Below are positions 8,479-16,716 of a DNA stretch of 64,000 nucleotides, in pieces. The stretch is from JALYXI01 sp963795835 (GTDB lineage Bacteria; Acidobacteriota; Terriglobia; Bryobacterales; Bryobacteraceae), in the NCBI GenBank assembly GCA_963795835.1, contig CAWCJC010000009.1, positions 496,001 to 560,000 on the forward strand. The letters are read 5' to 3'. How positions within the stretch are numbered: position 1 is the first letter of the stretch; each line of letters opens with the position of its first letter. Below the pieces are notes generated by a model, which was given only the letters and a program-made list of their open reading frames with translations, was not told where the DNA came from and made no database searches. Made by a program: the position numbers and the translations under genes.

Positions 8479-9189
8479 ATGATTCGACTATTTCTTTTTC
8501 TTGCTTGCGCGGCCACGCTGTGCGCCCAAACTCCCGCGAAGTCTCCTGCCAAGTCTCCTGCCAAGAGTCTTCCCAAACGCGCTCCCGTAGCGCGCAAGGC
8601 CGCCGTCCCGGAACCCGTGATTCCGCTGCCTTCTGAGCCAGGGGAGTACGCCGTTTTCGAAACCTCCATGGGCCGCATCATCGTGAAGCTCTATGAAAAG
8701 GAAGCGCCCATCACCGTGGCAAATTTCGTCGCGCTCTCCCGCGGAACGAAACAGTTCACTGACGAAAAAACGCACGCCGTCGTGCGCCGGCCTTTCTATA
8801 ACGGCCTAACCTTCCACCGCGTGATCCCCGGCTTCATGATCCAGGGCGGCGACCCGCTCGGCAATGGCATGGGCGGCAGCGGCGTCCCGACCATCCCCGA
8901 CGAATTCGTCGACACACTGAAATTCGATACGCCGGGAAGGCTCGCCATGGCGAACGTAGGCCGCCCTCACACCGGCAGCGTCCAATTCTTCATCACCGAT
9001 GGCACGCCCGAATATCTGAACGGCAAGCACACCATCTTCGGACAGGTGGTAGAAGGTCAGGACGTAGTCAAAGCGATTTCGAACGTCCCTAAAGACGGCA
9101 GCGACAAACCAAACACACCGGTGGTAATCCAGAAGATCCTGATCCGAAGAGTAGCCGCCCCAACGACATCAGCAAAAAAACCTGCCTAG
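8479..9189 (+). CDS. Secreted cyclophilin-type peptidyl-prolyl isomerase
   Basis: 236 residues. Signal peptide at 1-16 (MIRLFLFLACAATLCA), then a Lys/Ser/Pro/Ala-rich linker with a repeated KSPA unit coded by near-identical 12-bp repeats at about 8536-8568. The cyclophilin domain covers ~53-226: 'YAVFETSMGRIIVKLYEKEA', 'TVANFVALSRGT', 'FYNGLTFHRVIPGFMIQGGD', 'GSGVPTIPDEF', 'GRLAMANVGRPHTGSVQFFI' and 'LNGKHTIFGQVVEGQDVV'. The FHR and QGGD catalytic elements are intact. It should fold outer-membrane or periplasmic proteins. An Ala/Lys tail (SAKKPA) ends the protein. Confidence 0.9.
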   Translation: MIRLFLFLACAATLCAQTPAKSPAKSPAKSLPKRAPVARKAAVPEPVIPLPSEPGEYAVFETSMGRIIVKLYEKEAPITVANFVALSRGTKQFTDEKTHAVVRRPFYNGLTFHRVIPGFMIQGGDPLGNGMGGSGVPTIPDEFVDTLKFDTPGRLAMANVGRPHTGSVQFFITDGTPEYLNGKHTIFGQVVEGQDVVKAISNVPKDGSDKPNTPVVIQKILIRRVAAPTTSAKKPA

Positions 9190-9201
9190 TTGTGCACCTT
9201 T

Positions 9202-9229
9202 CGGAGCCGTGACCGTAAGGGAACGCCTT
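9202..9229 (+). repeat. Dispersed repeat, copy A
   Basis: A 28-bp element beginning CGGAGCCGTGACCGTAAGGG, found again in slightly altered form at 11028 and 12773. Here it lies alone in the 62-bp gap between the cyclophilin and Uma2 genes. In copies B and C it is embedded in a longer duplicated segment. It may be a genome-wide intergenic repeat. Confidence 0.7.
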
Positions 9230-9251
9230 TTGCTAGCGCTAATCTCAATTT

Positions 9252-9767
9252 ATGATCGCTCCGGTCCAGCAATTCGTCAGCGAGTACGAATACCTTCACA
9301 CCAACTACAAGCCGGATTGCGACTACCTTGAGGGAGTTCTCGAGGAGAGAAACTTGGGTCAAAAAGACCATAGTGATTTACAGGGCAAATTTTGGGGTTG
9401 GTTTTTTCTCAATCGCGATCGCCTGAAGCTGAAAGCTTTTGTCGAACAGCGCGTGCGTGTGGGTACCAGCCGCTACCGGATTCCCGATGTCTGCGTAGTC
9501 AGGCTTCCGGAGCCGGATGAGCAAATCTTTTCCGGCCCCCCCTACATCGCAATTGAAATTCTTTCCCCTGATGACACCTTCCCCCGCATACAACGCAGGC
9601 TTGACGATTTTCTAAAAATGGGAATACCAAACGTGTGGCTTGTGGAACCGGGCACAAACCAAGCTTGGCGCGCCACAGCCGAAGGACTTCTACTCTTTCC
9701 AGATAGTGTTCTGAGAACAACCGAAGGCGCGGTGGAGGTCAACCTCCTGGACGTAATTGCCCTATAA
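9252..9767 (+). CDS. Uma2 family (DUF820) putative endonuclease
   Basis: 171 residues. The family pattern of the restriction-endonuclease-like PD-(D/E)xK fold is visible: 'EYEYLHTNYKPDCDYLEGVL' at the N-terminus, 'RYRIPDVCVVR' with the active-site Asp, 'YIAIEILSPDD' with the catalytic Glu of the ExL motif, then 'LDDFLKMGIPNVWLVEPGT'. Uma2 proteins are abundant in cyanobacteria and acidobacteria; their biological role is poorly established, so the nuclease assignment rests on fold. It stands alone and ends one base from the convergent imuB gene, which reads from the opposite strand. Confidence 0.85.
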   Translation: MIAPVQQFVSEYEYLHTNYKPDCDYLEGVLEERNLGQKDHSDLQGKFWGWFFLNRDRLKLKAFVEQRVRVGTSRYRIPDVCVVRLPEPDEQIFSGPPYIAIEILSPDDTFPRIQRRLDDFLKMGIPNVWLVEPGTNQAWRATAEGLLLFPDSVLRTTEGAVEVNLLDVIAL

Positions 9768-9768
9768 A

Positions 9769-11016
9769 TCAATCGTAAGCCCCCGCTAAAAACCACCGCG
9801 CATTCCGGCAATCTTCATACAACCGGTAAAAAATGCCATCGGTCAGCGCGATATCCCATTCCTTATGGTCCCAAGGCTCCGGCAACCACCATTCTCCGGA
9901 AGTCCTCCACGGCCCGGACGCCGAAACCACCTTGCCTTCCACATACATACTGCTCACATGCGCCGGCCGCTCCCGCGCCAATAAAACCTGCGCCAGCTTC
10001 GGAGGCCGGAACCGCCGCAGCACGGGTGTCTCCCCCACCGGCGATTGCGAAACAGCCGTCACCAAAGCCGTAAAGTGCTTCACCCGAAAACTGTCCGGCC
10101 GATGCGTATCCACCACCTCCGGCATCCCGACATTCTCCTTCCCCAGCAAATTCTCTAAACGCGCCAGCGTAATTTCCAGCTTCTCCGGCTCCGGTGCGCG
10201 GGGCAGAAACAGCCCATCCTGCTGCGTGCGGGGAGGCGCGGGCTTGAGCGCCAGAGAGATCTTCAGCACCGGCGCACCCGGCGGACGCGCGCTCAACTCC
10301 AATTGCAAAAGCTTCAGAAACGCCGGTACATCGCGCATCGCCACCGGCAGTCGCAACGTACAGCGATGCGGCGCCGCCCCCTCCAGCGTCAACTCCAGAT
10401 GGATCTCGATTGCGGCCAACCCATGCGAAAGCAGCCGCTGCGTCAGATCATTCAAAATCCGCGAAAACACAAACGCCAGCGGTTCCAGCAACTCCACCGG
10501 ATAATCCAACTCCACCTGCTCTTCGAAGGTGGCCGGATCGACCAGGTCCCGAATGTGCCGCCCCACCTCCCCCCGCGCCAGGCGCTGAAGATGAATCCCC
10601 TCTTCTCCTAAACGCGCGGCGATCCCCAGCGGCGGCAACGCGGCCAACTGTCCGAAATTCCGGATTCCCCAGGTGTGCAGTGCCTCCCGCGCATCGGGCG
10701 AGCAGGGCAGCAGAGCCAGCGGCAGCGGCGCCAAAACGCGCGCTTCTTCCCGCGCCGGAATCACGGTGATCCCCGGAATCCCCAGGGCGGCATAAAACGC
10801 GGTATCCGCATCCTGCGCTACCGCTACATTCGCCGGAATCCCCACGCGATTCGCTATCCCCTGCGCAATCTGCTCCGCCGTCCCGAATAGATGCTCCAGC
10901 CCGCCGATCTCCACCAGCACCGTATCCGCGCGAGTCACCTCAATCCGAGGCGAAAAGTGCCGCGCGCACTCAAGCAACGCTCCCGGATGCCCCGACCCAT
11001 GAATAGCCGCAAACAT
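9769..11016 (-). CDS. imuB: ImuB-like Y-family polymerase homologue (mutasome)
   Basis: 415 residues starting MFAAIHGSGHPGALLECARH, a start typical for the acidobacterial ImuB subfamily, which lacks part of the classical N-terminal palm. 'VLVEIGGLEHLFGTAEQIAQ', 'NVAVAQDADTAFYAA', 'LHTWGIRNFGQLAALPPLGI' (helix-hairpin-helix) and 'FEEQVELDYPVE' are the recognisable Y-family elements. Catalytic acidic residues of active Y-polymerases are not evident, as is usual for ImuB, which serves as an adaptor to DnaE2 and the beta clamp in error-prone repair. It lies 6 bp downstream of imuA in one operon. No dnaE2 is present in the window. Its start codon lies inside repeat copy B. Confidence 0.8.
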   Translation of the reverse strand: MFAAIHGSGHPGALLECARHFSPRIEVTRADTVLVEIGGLEHLFGTAEQIAQGIANRVGIPANVAVAQDADTAFYAALGIPGITVIPAREEARVLAPLPLALLPCSPDAREALHTWGIRNFGQLAALPPLGIAARLGEEGIHLQRLARGEVGRHIRDLVDPATFEEQVELDYPVELLEPLAFVFSRILNDLTQRLLSHGLAAIEIHLELTLEGAAPHRCTLRLPVAMRDVPAFLKLLQLELSARPPGAPVLKISLALKPAPPRTQQDGLFLPRAPEPEKLEITLARLENLLGKENVGMPEVVDTHRPDSFRVKHFTALVTAVSQSPVGETPVLRRFRPPKLAQVLLARERPAHVSSMYVEGKVVSASGPWRTSGEWWLPEPWDHKEWDIALTDGIFYRLYEDCRNARWFLAGAYD

Positions 11017-11112
11017 AACTATCTACACGGAGCCGTGACCGTAAAGGAACGCCTTCCCCAACAAACCAGGCCGGCTCACCGGATTCCCAGCTTTGCAACA
11101 AATCTGCTTCGC
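11006..11112. repeat. Duplicated imuA/imuB junction segment, copy B
   Basis: This 107-bp stretch holds the imuB start codon, the dispersed repeat element at 11028-11055 and the last ~30 codons of imuA. It recurs, with scattered substitutions and small indels, at 12750-12860. Matching blocks include GCCGCAAACATAA, CGGAGCCGTGACCGT, AACAAACCAGGCCGGCTCAC and TTTGCAACAAATCTGCTTCG. Copy B is the one within genes. Confidence 0.75.
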
Positions 11113-11640
11113 CGAACACGATGCCGCATTCAACTGCCGCTCCATCACCACCAGCGCCGTAGGCGTCTTCTCGATTGCATTCCGCAGCCGGTACCAACTG
11201 GCCAGCGAAATCCGCCGGGCATCGCGCGCCGGCACGCTCGCCAAATCCAGCACCAGCATCCCGAAACCGCCCCCCTGCAGCAGCAGATCGCTGGCCTTCA
11301 ACGCATGTTCCGCATTCCCCGCGCACCGCACCCACAGCAAATGCGGCAGATGCACCCCGCTCTCCGCCGCCGAAGTGGGGTCGAAGGAATCTCCCGCATC
11401 CACATAAGCGCAGAATTCCGGATGCCGCGTCAAATGCGCCAGCGCGCTGAATACCACCGTCGTGCGCCCCGACGAAGGCGGCCCATAAACTTCCGTAAAT
11501 GCCCCCCGGGGAATATCGCCCGGCAGCAGCTCATACCGGGGCTTTTCCCGAAAACTAAAATCGACGTCAAAACGCCCCCCCAGCTTTGCCTGAATGCCGG
11601 CTTGAATACTGGACCGAAGTGCTGCCGCCGCGCTCCCCAC
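11023..11640 (-). CDS. imuA: ImuA-like RecA-fold protein (mutasome)
   Basis: 205 residues from ATG 11640. A RecA-like ATPase core is visible: 'GAFTEVYGPPSSGRTTVVFS' with a Walker-A-like loop (GPPSSGRT, where the usual Lys is Arg), 'FCAYVDAGDSFDPTSAAESG', 'LLWVRCAGNAEHALKASDLL', and 'FGMLVLDLASVPARD' as Walker B. In ImuA/SulA-related proteins the ATPase is often degenerate. It is the first gene of the imuA-imuB operon; this cassette is normally SOS-induced, but I could not identify a LexA box in the 72 bp to the divergent isomerase. The C-terminal ~30 residues are encoded within the duplicated repeat segment and may not be ancestral. Confidence 0.75.
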   Translation of the reverse strand: MGSAAAALRSSIQAGIQAKLGGRFDVDFSFREKPRYELLPGDIPRGAFTEVYGPPSSGRTTVVFSALAHLTRHPEFCAYVDAGDSFDPTSAAESGVHLPHLLWVRCAGNAEHALKASDLLLQGGGFGMLVLDLASVPARDARRISLASWYRLRNAIEKTPTALVVMERQLNAASCSAKQICCKAGNPVSRPGLLGKAFLYGHGSV

Positions 11641-11712
11641 TTTCGCCTTTTCTTCTCCTGTACGCTACTTTTGCAGAATCGGGGATTTTCGTCAAGATGC
11701 GAGAATCGGACC

Positions 11713-12573
11713 ATGCCCTTCCGTACCGGCGCCATCACCGACGAATTCTCCCCAGATCTGGAAACCTCCCTCCGCGCCATGAAGGAAATCGGAATGGAAG
11801 CCGCCGAACTGCGCATGGTCTTCGGCAAAAACATCATCGACCTCACCGATGAAGAAATCGCCCGCGCCTCGAAACTGGTCGCCCAATACGGTATGAAAAC
11901 CATCGGCATCGCCTCCCCGCTCCTGAAATGCACGCTCCCCAGCGCCCCGCCCATTGACGAGCGCTTTCAGCAGGACATGTTCGCCGCCAAGCACTCCTTT
12001 GAAGACCAGCCCCGTCTCACCGAACGCGCCTTCGCTATTGCCGATCAGCTCGGCGCCAAAATCATCCGCGTCTTCTCTTACTGGCGCGTCGTCACTCCCG
12101 ACGACGTATTTGACCGCGTGATTGCCGCCCTGGAGTCCCTCGGCGAAAAAGCGGGTCAACGCGGCCTCATCATCGGCCTCGAAAACGAACACGCCTGCAA
12201 CATTGCAACTGCCGCCGAATCCGCCCGCGCCCTTGCCGCAATCCAATCGCCCCACGTGCAGCTGGTCTGGGATCCGGCCAACGCTTACGTCTCTGGCGAA
12301 AGCCCTTTTCCGGAAGGTTATTCCCAGCTCCCTGTAAGCCGTATCGCCCACGTCCACGCGAAAGACTGCACCATGGAAGGCCACAAGCCCCTCTGGGGCC
12401 CGTTAGGGGAATGCGACGTAGATTGGCGCGGCCAACTCGCGGCCCTGGCCCGCGACGGCTACAAAGGCTACATCAACCTCGAAACCCACTGGCCCGGCCC
12501 CGACGGCGACAAATACCAGGCCAGCATGATCTGCGGCCGCAACTTAGTCGCTCTGGCGCAAGCAGTGAAGTAG
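11713..12573 (+). CDS. Sugar phosphate isomerase/epimerase family TIM barrel
   Basis: 286 residues from ATG 11713. The open frame extends far upstream, but that part is antisense to imuA and imuB. Features of the xylose-isomerase-like/AP-endonuclease-2 family: 'GAITDEFSPDLETSLRAMKE', 'GMEAAELRMVFGKNIIDLTD', 'LGAKIIRVFSYWRV', 'GLIIGLENEHACN' (a metal-binding Glu), 'VQLVWDPANAYVSGE', 'RIAHVHAKDCT' (metal-binding His) and 'GYINLETHWPGP'. No signal peptide, so it is cytoplasmic. The substrate is unknown; such proteins usually act on inositol or sugar derivatives. One of three members of this family in the window (others at 30853 and 52158). Confidence 0.85.
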   Translation: MPFRTGAITDEFSPDLETSLRAMKEIGMEAAELRMVFGKNIIDLTDEEIARASKLVAQYGMKTIGIASPLLKCTLPSAPPIDERFQQDMFAAKHSFEDQPRLTERAFAIADQLGAKIIRVFSYWRVVTPDDVFDRVIAALESLGEKAGQRGLIIGLENEHACNIATAAESARALAAIQSPHVQLVWDPANAYVSGESPFPEGYSQLPVSRIAHVHAKDCTMEGHKPLWGPLGECDVDWRGQLAALARDGYKGYINLETHWPGPDGDKYQASMICGRNLVALAQAVK

Positions 12574-13086
12574 TAACCGCCGCGCAAAGTTTTTATTCTT
12601 CGCCGATCTCGCCCCCGAAGGCGCCATCGAAGAAGCCTGGCGCTCGAACGCGCAAAGCCAATATTCTGCCGTCGCCCAATTCGATTCCCTCCCGAATGCA
12701 GCCCTGAGGAGGCAGCCTGGATCAGTTCGTTTGCCCCGAAGCACGAAGCGCCGCAAACATAAACTAGCTGGACGGAGCCGTGACCGTCAGGGAACGCCCT
12801 TCCCCCAACAAACCAGGCCGGCTCACCGGATTCTCAACTTTGCAACAAATCTGCTTCGCCCCCCTCCAACGCTCCTCACAAAGCCGTCAACACCAAAACC
12901 ACCTCAATCTTACTTAGGCCGAAATCGATCGCGAACTCAAGAGCATTCACGTCCTCACCAACCCCCGCCCGCCCTCCATGAAAACGCACCAAACCATGGC
13001 TGCCTAGCTCCACTTTTTACAAACAATTTGCAATTCCCGATTCGCTCTTATATAGTCACTCAAAGGTTTCATTAAAGGGGTGTTCC
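12574..13086. other. Non-coding stretch with decayed fragments
   Basis: 513 bp between the isomerase and the TonB receptor. It contains repeat copy C (12750-12860) and, just before the receptor, a GGGGTG ribosome-binding-like run about 5 nt from the ATG. Around 12600-12700 one plus-strand frame reads 'FADLAPEGAIEEAW', which looks protein-like but leads nowhere and was not identified; it may be debris of a lost gene. No RNA gene was recognised. Confidence 0.5.
12750..12860. repeat. Duplicated imuA/imuB junction segment, copy C (non-coding)
   Basis: 111 bp matching 11006-11112 in the same orientation, including the dispersed element (12773-12800) and the stretch through TTTGCAACAAATCTGCTTCG, after which similarity stops abruptly. 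No flanking imuA or imuB sequence accompanies it, so it is an isolated fragment of the gene junction about 1.74 kb away. Confidence 0.75.
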
Positions 13087-16000
13087 ATGTTCCGAACAAC
13101 GCCAAGAGCGCTGACGCTATCCGTCCTTTTCCTCGCCTGCATGATGTCTCTGCCCGCTCAGGAATTCCGCGCCACCATCACGGGCCATGTCGAAGATGCC
13201 ACCGGGGCCGCTGTCCCCCGCGTCTCCGTCCAGATCCTCAATCTGGACACCAACGAATCCGCTGCCGCCGTCACTGATGCTCAAGGCGTATATACCGCGC
13301 CCTTTCTCAAGCCCGGCAATTACCGTATTACCGTGGAAGCGCCTGGTTTTAAGAAGCTCATCCGAAATAATGTAGTCCTCAACGTCGGCCAAACCGCCGG
13401 TATCGACCTTCACCTCGAAGTCGGCCAAGCCACCGACTCCGTCACCGTCGCCGCCGATAGCGCCGTCCTCGACACCGAAACTTCAGACCGCGGCCTTGTC
13501 ATCGATCAGAAGCGCGTCACCGAACTCCCTCTCAACGCCCGCAATCCTTTCATGCTCGCTAATCTTTCAGCCGGCGTAAACTTCAACGGCAACCCCATTT
13601 ATCAGCGCCCGTTTGATAACGGAGCCATCGCCGATTGGTCCGTCAACGGCGGCCTTGACCGCAAGAACGAATTCCTCCTCGATGGCGCGCCCAACAACGC
13701 GCAAGCCGGCGGCAACAACATCGCCTACATTCCCCCGGTCGATTCCGTCCAGGAGTTCAAAATCCAAACCAACTCCTACGATGCGCAATATGGCAAGACA
13801 TCGGGCGGCATCATGAACGTGTCTCTCAAGAGCGGCACGAATCAAATCCACGGCACCGGTTATGAATTCGCGCGCCGCAACGCCTTCGATGCCAACTCCT
13901 TCCAGAACAACGCCCAGGGCACGCCCAAGTCAGGCCACTTCCTGGATCAGTACGGCGGCTCCATCGGCGGCCCGCTCTATGTCCCTAAGATCTACGACGG
14001 CCGGAATAAGAGCTTCTTCTTTTTCAACTGGGAACAGTACAGCGAAGGCACCCCCACCCCGCTCAACCTCAGCGTTCCCCAGCCGGAGTTCCTGAACGGC
14101 GATTTCAGCAACCTGAAGGACGCGGCCGGCAACAAAATCACCATTTACGATCCGGCCACGGGCGCGGTCGATGCGAGCGGCAACTTTGTGCGGCAGCCGT
14201 TTCCGAACAACATCATTCCGCAAAACCGATTAAATCCGGTCGCTCTCAAAATCCTCAATTTCCAACCAAAGCCGAACACCACGGCCGCTGGTTTCGGATA
14301 CTCAGTGAACAACTTCTTTCTCCCTGGCGGAAAGAATCTCGATTCCGACGAATTCTATAACTTCGTCGTCAAAGCCGATCAGAACATTGGAGACAAAAAC
14401 CACATCTATTTCCGTTTCGCCAGCAATGACCGCACGGAACTGCGCACCACCAACGGGCTCGTCGGCGTCGCCGAAGATGGCCCTCTCCCGCTGAAGCGCC
14501 TGAATGACGCGGGTGTGTTCGATTGGGTCAGCACCATCACGCCTTCCCTGATTTTCAACGTGCGCGTGTCGCTCTCCCGCTATGTCGAAGGGTCGCGCGG
14601 TGACGCCAACGTCGGCTTTAATCCCTCTTCTCTCGGTTTCCCCACCGCGCTTACCAATCAGTTCCCTGTAGGCGGACAGTTTGGCCGCTACGAATTCACC
14701 AATTACAACAGCCTGGGCCGCTTTTCCAGCTTCAATTACACCAACACGTTCGCCATCCATCCCAACGTAACCAAAATCGCGGGAGCGCACGCCATTAAGG
14801 CCGGCGTCGACATGCGCCAGATTCAATACAATGATGTGAACCAGGGCAATCCGTTCCGGCTCACCGTTGACAACAGCTTCACACAAAAGGTTTACAACAA
14901 CGGCGATTCCACCAGCGGCAATGCAATCGCGTCCTTTCTCCTCGGCAACGTGAATGGCGGCGGCATCGATTTCAACCAGTTCTATTCCTTCACCGGCCGC
15001 TACATCGCCCCGTATGTGCAAGACGATTGGAAAGTCAGCCGCAAGCTCACGCTCAACCTGGGCCTCCGCTGGGATTTCAACATCCCGCCCAGCGAACGCC
15101 ATGACCGGCTCAACAACGGCTTCGATCCCACGGTAACCAACCCCATCAATGGCGAGATCGACCGCAACGCCTTCCCGAATTTCCCCACCTTGAAGGGCGG
15201 CCTTCTCTTCGTCAAGCCCGGCTCCATCGATAGTCATATCGATTACACCGGTATTCAGCCCCGCATCGGCTTCGCTTATCAGGCGTTCAACAAATTCGTC
15301 CTGCGCGGCGGCATCGGCCGTTACGACATTAACCCGAACAACGATTACTTCCGCACCAGCGGATATTCCATCACCACCGGCGTCGTCAACTCGCTCGATA
15401 GCGGCCGTACGCCGATTCCGAATCTGTTAAACAACCCCTTCCCCACCGGTGTTCAGCTGCCCCCCGGCCGTTCGCTCGGCGCGGGAACATTCGTCGGCCG
15501 CGGCTTTGATTTCTTCAATCCAACCTTCAAGCTTCCCTATGTGGACCAGTTCTCATTGGGCTTTCAATACCAGTTGCCGATGTCGTCGCGGCTGGGCGTT
15601 TCCTATGTCGGCAACCGGTCTTATAAGCTGCAAACAGATAGGCCATATAATGAGCCGGATTTAAGCTTCCGCAAGCAATGCAATCCGCTTGAAGGCGGCA
15701 ACCCCGCATATTGCGACCAACTCATTCCGAACCCGTTCTACAACCTGCCGGAGTTCGCCGGAACCTCCCGCGGCACCAGCCCCACCATCTCGCGCTTCGA
15801 ATTGGCGCGCCCCTTCCCGCAATTCGGCGCTATCAATGAACGTGGCCGAAATGACGGAAAGCTCTGGTACAACGGCCTGCAAGTGGATTACGGGATTCGT
15901 GCCCAGAAAGGCTTGAATGTTACCTTCGCTTACACATTCTCGAAAGCCATCCAGCGGGGCGGTTTCGATTCGGCTAACAACATTAACGGCAACACCGCAA

Positions 16001-16686
16001 ACTCCGCGTTCAATGATCCGCAGCGTTTCGTCTATGAACAAGGTCCCACCACGTATGACCGTCCGCACGTGTTTAAGGTCAGCGTTGTTTACGAACTGCC
16101 GTTCGGCAAAGGCAAGCCATTCGGCAATTTCAGCAACCCCATCCTAAGCCGCCTGGTCGGAGGCTGGGAGTACACCACCATTTTCCAGTATTCCTCGGGG
16201 CGTCCCTGGAGCTTGCCGGATAATGTTGCCTACGTTCGAGACGCCACCATAAAGAACGTGAACTTCAGCCAGCCAGTCGTCCAGGCCGTGCGCCCCTGCG
16301 TGGCGAAGGAAGCGGACAACGGTTCCATCACGCTCCAGCCTTTCAGCCAGAACGTTGCAGGCTGCACTCTCGATAACTACAACTTCCTGATTCTTCCCCG
16401 CTATGCTCCTCGCGAAACCCCGATCCGCACCAGCGAAGTGCGCCTCGATGCGAAACCGCAGTTCGACATGTCGTTTTCAAAGAACACGCAAATCTATAAA
16501 GAACGAATCAGCGGACAATTCCGCGTAGAAGCTTTCAACGTCTTCAATACCTTCTGGATGCCGCTCCAGCAATTCAATAACGATCCGAACAGCGCCAATT
16601 TCGGCCAAATCGTGAAGGCTACGGTAGCGCAAGGCAACGCCAACTTCCCGCGCCAGATCCAACTCGGCTTCAAACTGATCTTCTAG
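13087..16686 (+). CDS. Oar-like TonB-dependent receptor with carboxypeptidase regulatory domain
   Basis: 1199 residues. Signal peptide at ~1-24 (ending SLPAQEF). Residues ~27-115 are a carboxypeptidase-regulatory-like beta-sandwich ('ATITGHVEDATGAAVPRVSV', 'GVYTAPFLKPGNYRITVEAP', 'KKLIRNNVVLNVGQTAGIDL'). A plug-like region follows ('TELPLNARNPFMLANLSAGV', 'LLDGAPNNAQAGG', 'VQEFKIQTNSYDAQYGKTSG'), then a long beta-barrel closing in 'FPRQIQLGFKLIF', with an aromatic C-terminal residue as expected for outer-membrane barrels. This Oar-like family is massively expanded in Solibacter-type acidobacteria and presumably imports polysaccharide-derived or other large ligands. It has no co-oriented partner gene; 513 bp of upstream DNA suggests its own promoter. 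Confidence 0.9.
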   Translation: MFRTTPRALTLSVLFLACMMSLPAQEFRATITGHVEDATGAAVPRVSVQILNLDTNESAAAVTDAQGVYTAPFLKPGNYRITVEAPGFKKLIRNNVVLNVGQTAGIDLHLEVGQATDSVTVAADSAVLDTETSDRGLVIDQKRVTELPLNARNPFMLANLSAGVNFNGNPIYQRPFDNGAIADWSVNGGLDRKNEFLLDGAPNNAQAGGNNIAYIPPVDSVQEFKIQTNSYDAQYGKTSGGIMNVSLKSGTNQIHGTGYEFARRNAFDANSFQNNAQGTPKSGHFLDQYGGSIGGPLYVPKIYDGRNKSFFFFNWEQYSEGTPTPLNLSVPQPEFLNGDFSNLKDAAGNKITIYDPATGAVDASGNFVRQPFPNNIIPQNRLNPVALKILNFQPKPNTTAAGFGYSVNNFFLPGGKNLDSDEFYNFVVKADQNIGDKNHIYFRFASNDRTELRTTNGLVGVAEDGPLPLKRLNDAGVFDWVSTITPSLIFNVRVSLSRYVEGSRGDANVGFNPSSLGFPTALTNQFPVGGQFGRYEFTNYNSLGRFSSFNYTNTFAIHPNVTKIAGAHAIKAGVDMRQIQYNDVNQGNPFRLTVDNSFTQKVYNNGDSTSGNAIASFLLGNVNGGGIDFNQFYSFTGRYIAPYVQDDWKVSRKLTLNLGLRWDFNIPPSERHDRLNNGFDPTVTNPINGEIDRNAFPNFPTLKGGLLFVKPGSIDSHIDYTGIQPRIGFAYQAFNKFVLRGGIGRYDINPNNDYFRTSGYSITTGVVNSLDSGRTPIPNLLNNPFPTGVQLPPGRSLGAGTFVGRGFDFFNPTFKLPYVDQFSLGFQYQLPMSSRLGVSYVGNRSYKLQTDRPYNEPDLSFRKQCNPLEGGNPAYCDQLIPNPFYNLPEFAGTSRGTSPTISRFELARPFPQFGAINERGRNDGKLWYNGLQVDYGIRAQKGLNVTFAYTFSKAIQRGGFDSANNINGNTANSAFNDPQRFVYEQGPTTYDRPHVFKVSVVYELPFGKGKPFGNFSNPILSRLVGGWEYTTIFQYSSGRPWSLPDNVAYVRDATIKNVNFSQPVVQAVRPCVAKEADNGSITLQPFSQNVAGCTLDNYNFLILPRYAPRETPIRTSEVRLDAKPQFDMSFSKNTQIYKERISGQFRVEAFNVFNTFWMPLQQFNNDPNSANFGQIVKATVAQGNANFPRQIQLGFKLIF

Positions 16687-16716
16687 TAGCGCCGGCTCAT
16701 GGCGGGAGGTTTGAAT

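Noticed and set aside
10891..11712. Long plus-strand open frame upstream of the isomerase (560 residues in total)
   Set aside because: Its first 274 codons are antisense to imuB and imuA; high GC keeps the frame open, and conserved residues begin at 11713.
14302..15237. 311-residue minus-strand open frame
   Set aside because: Antisense to the TonB receptor barrel, Val/Ala/Gly-rich with no motif.
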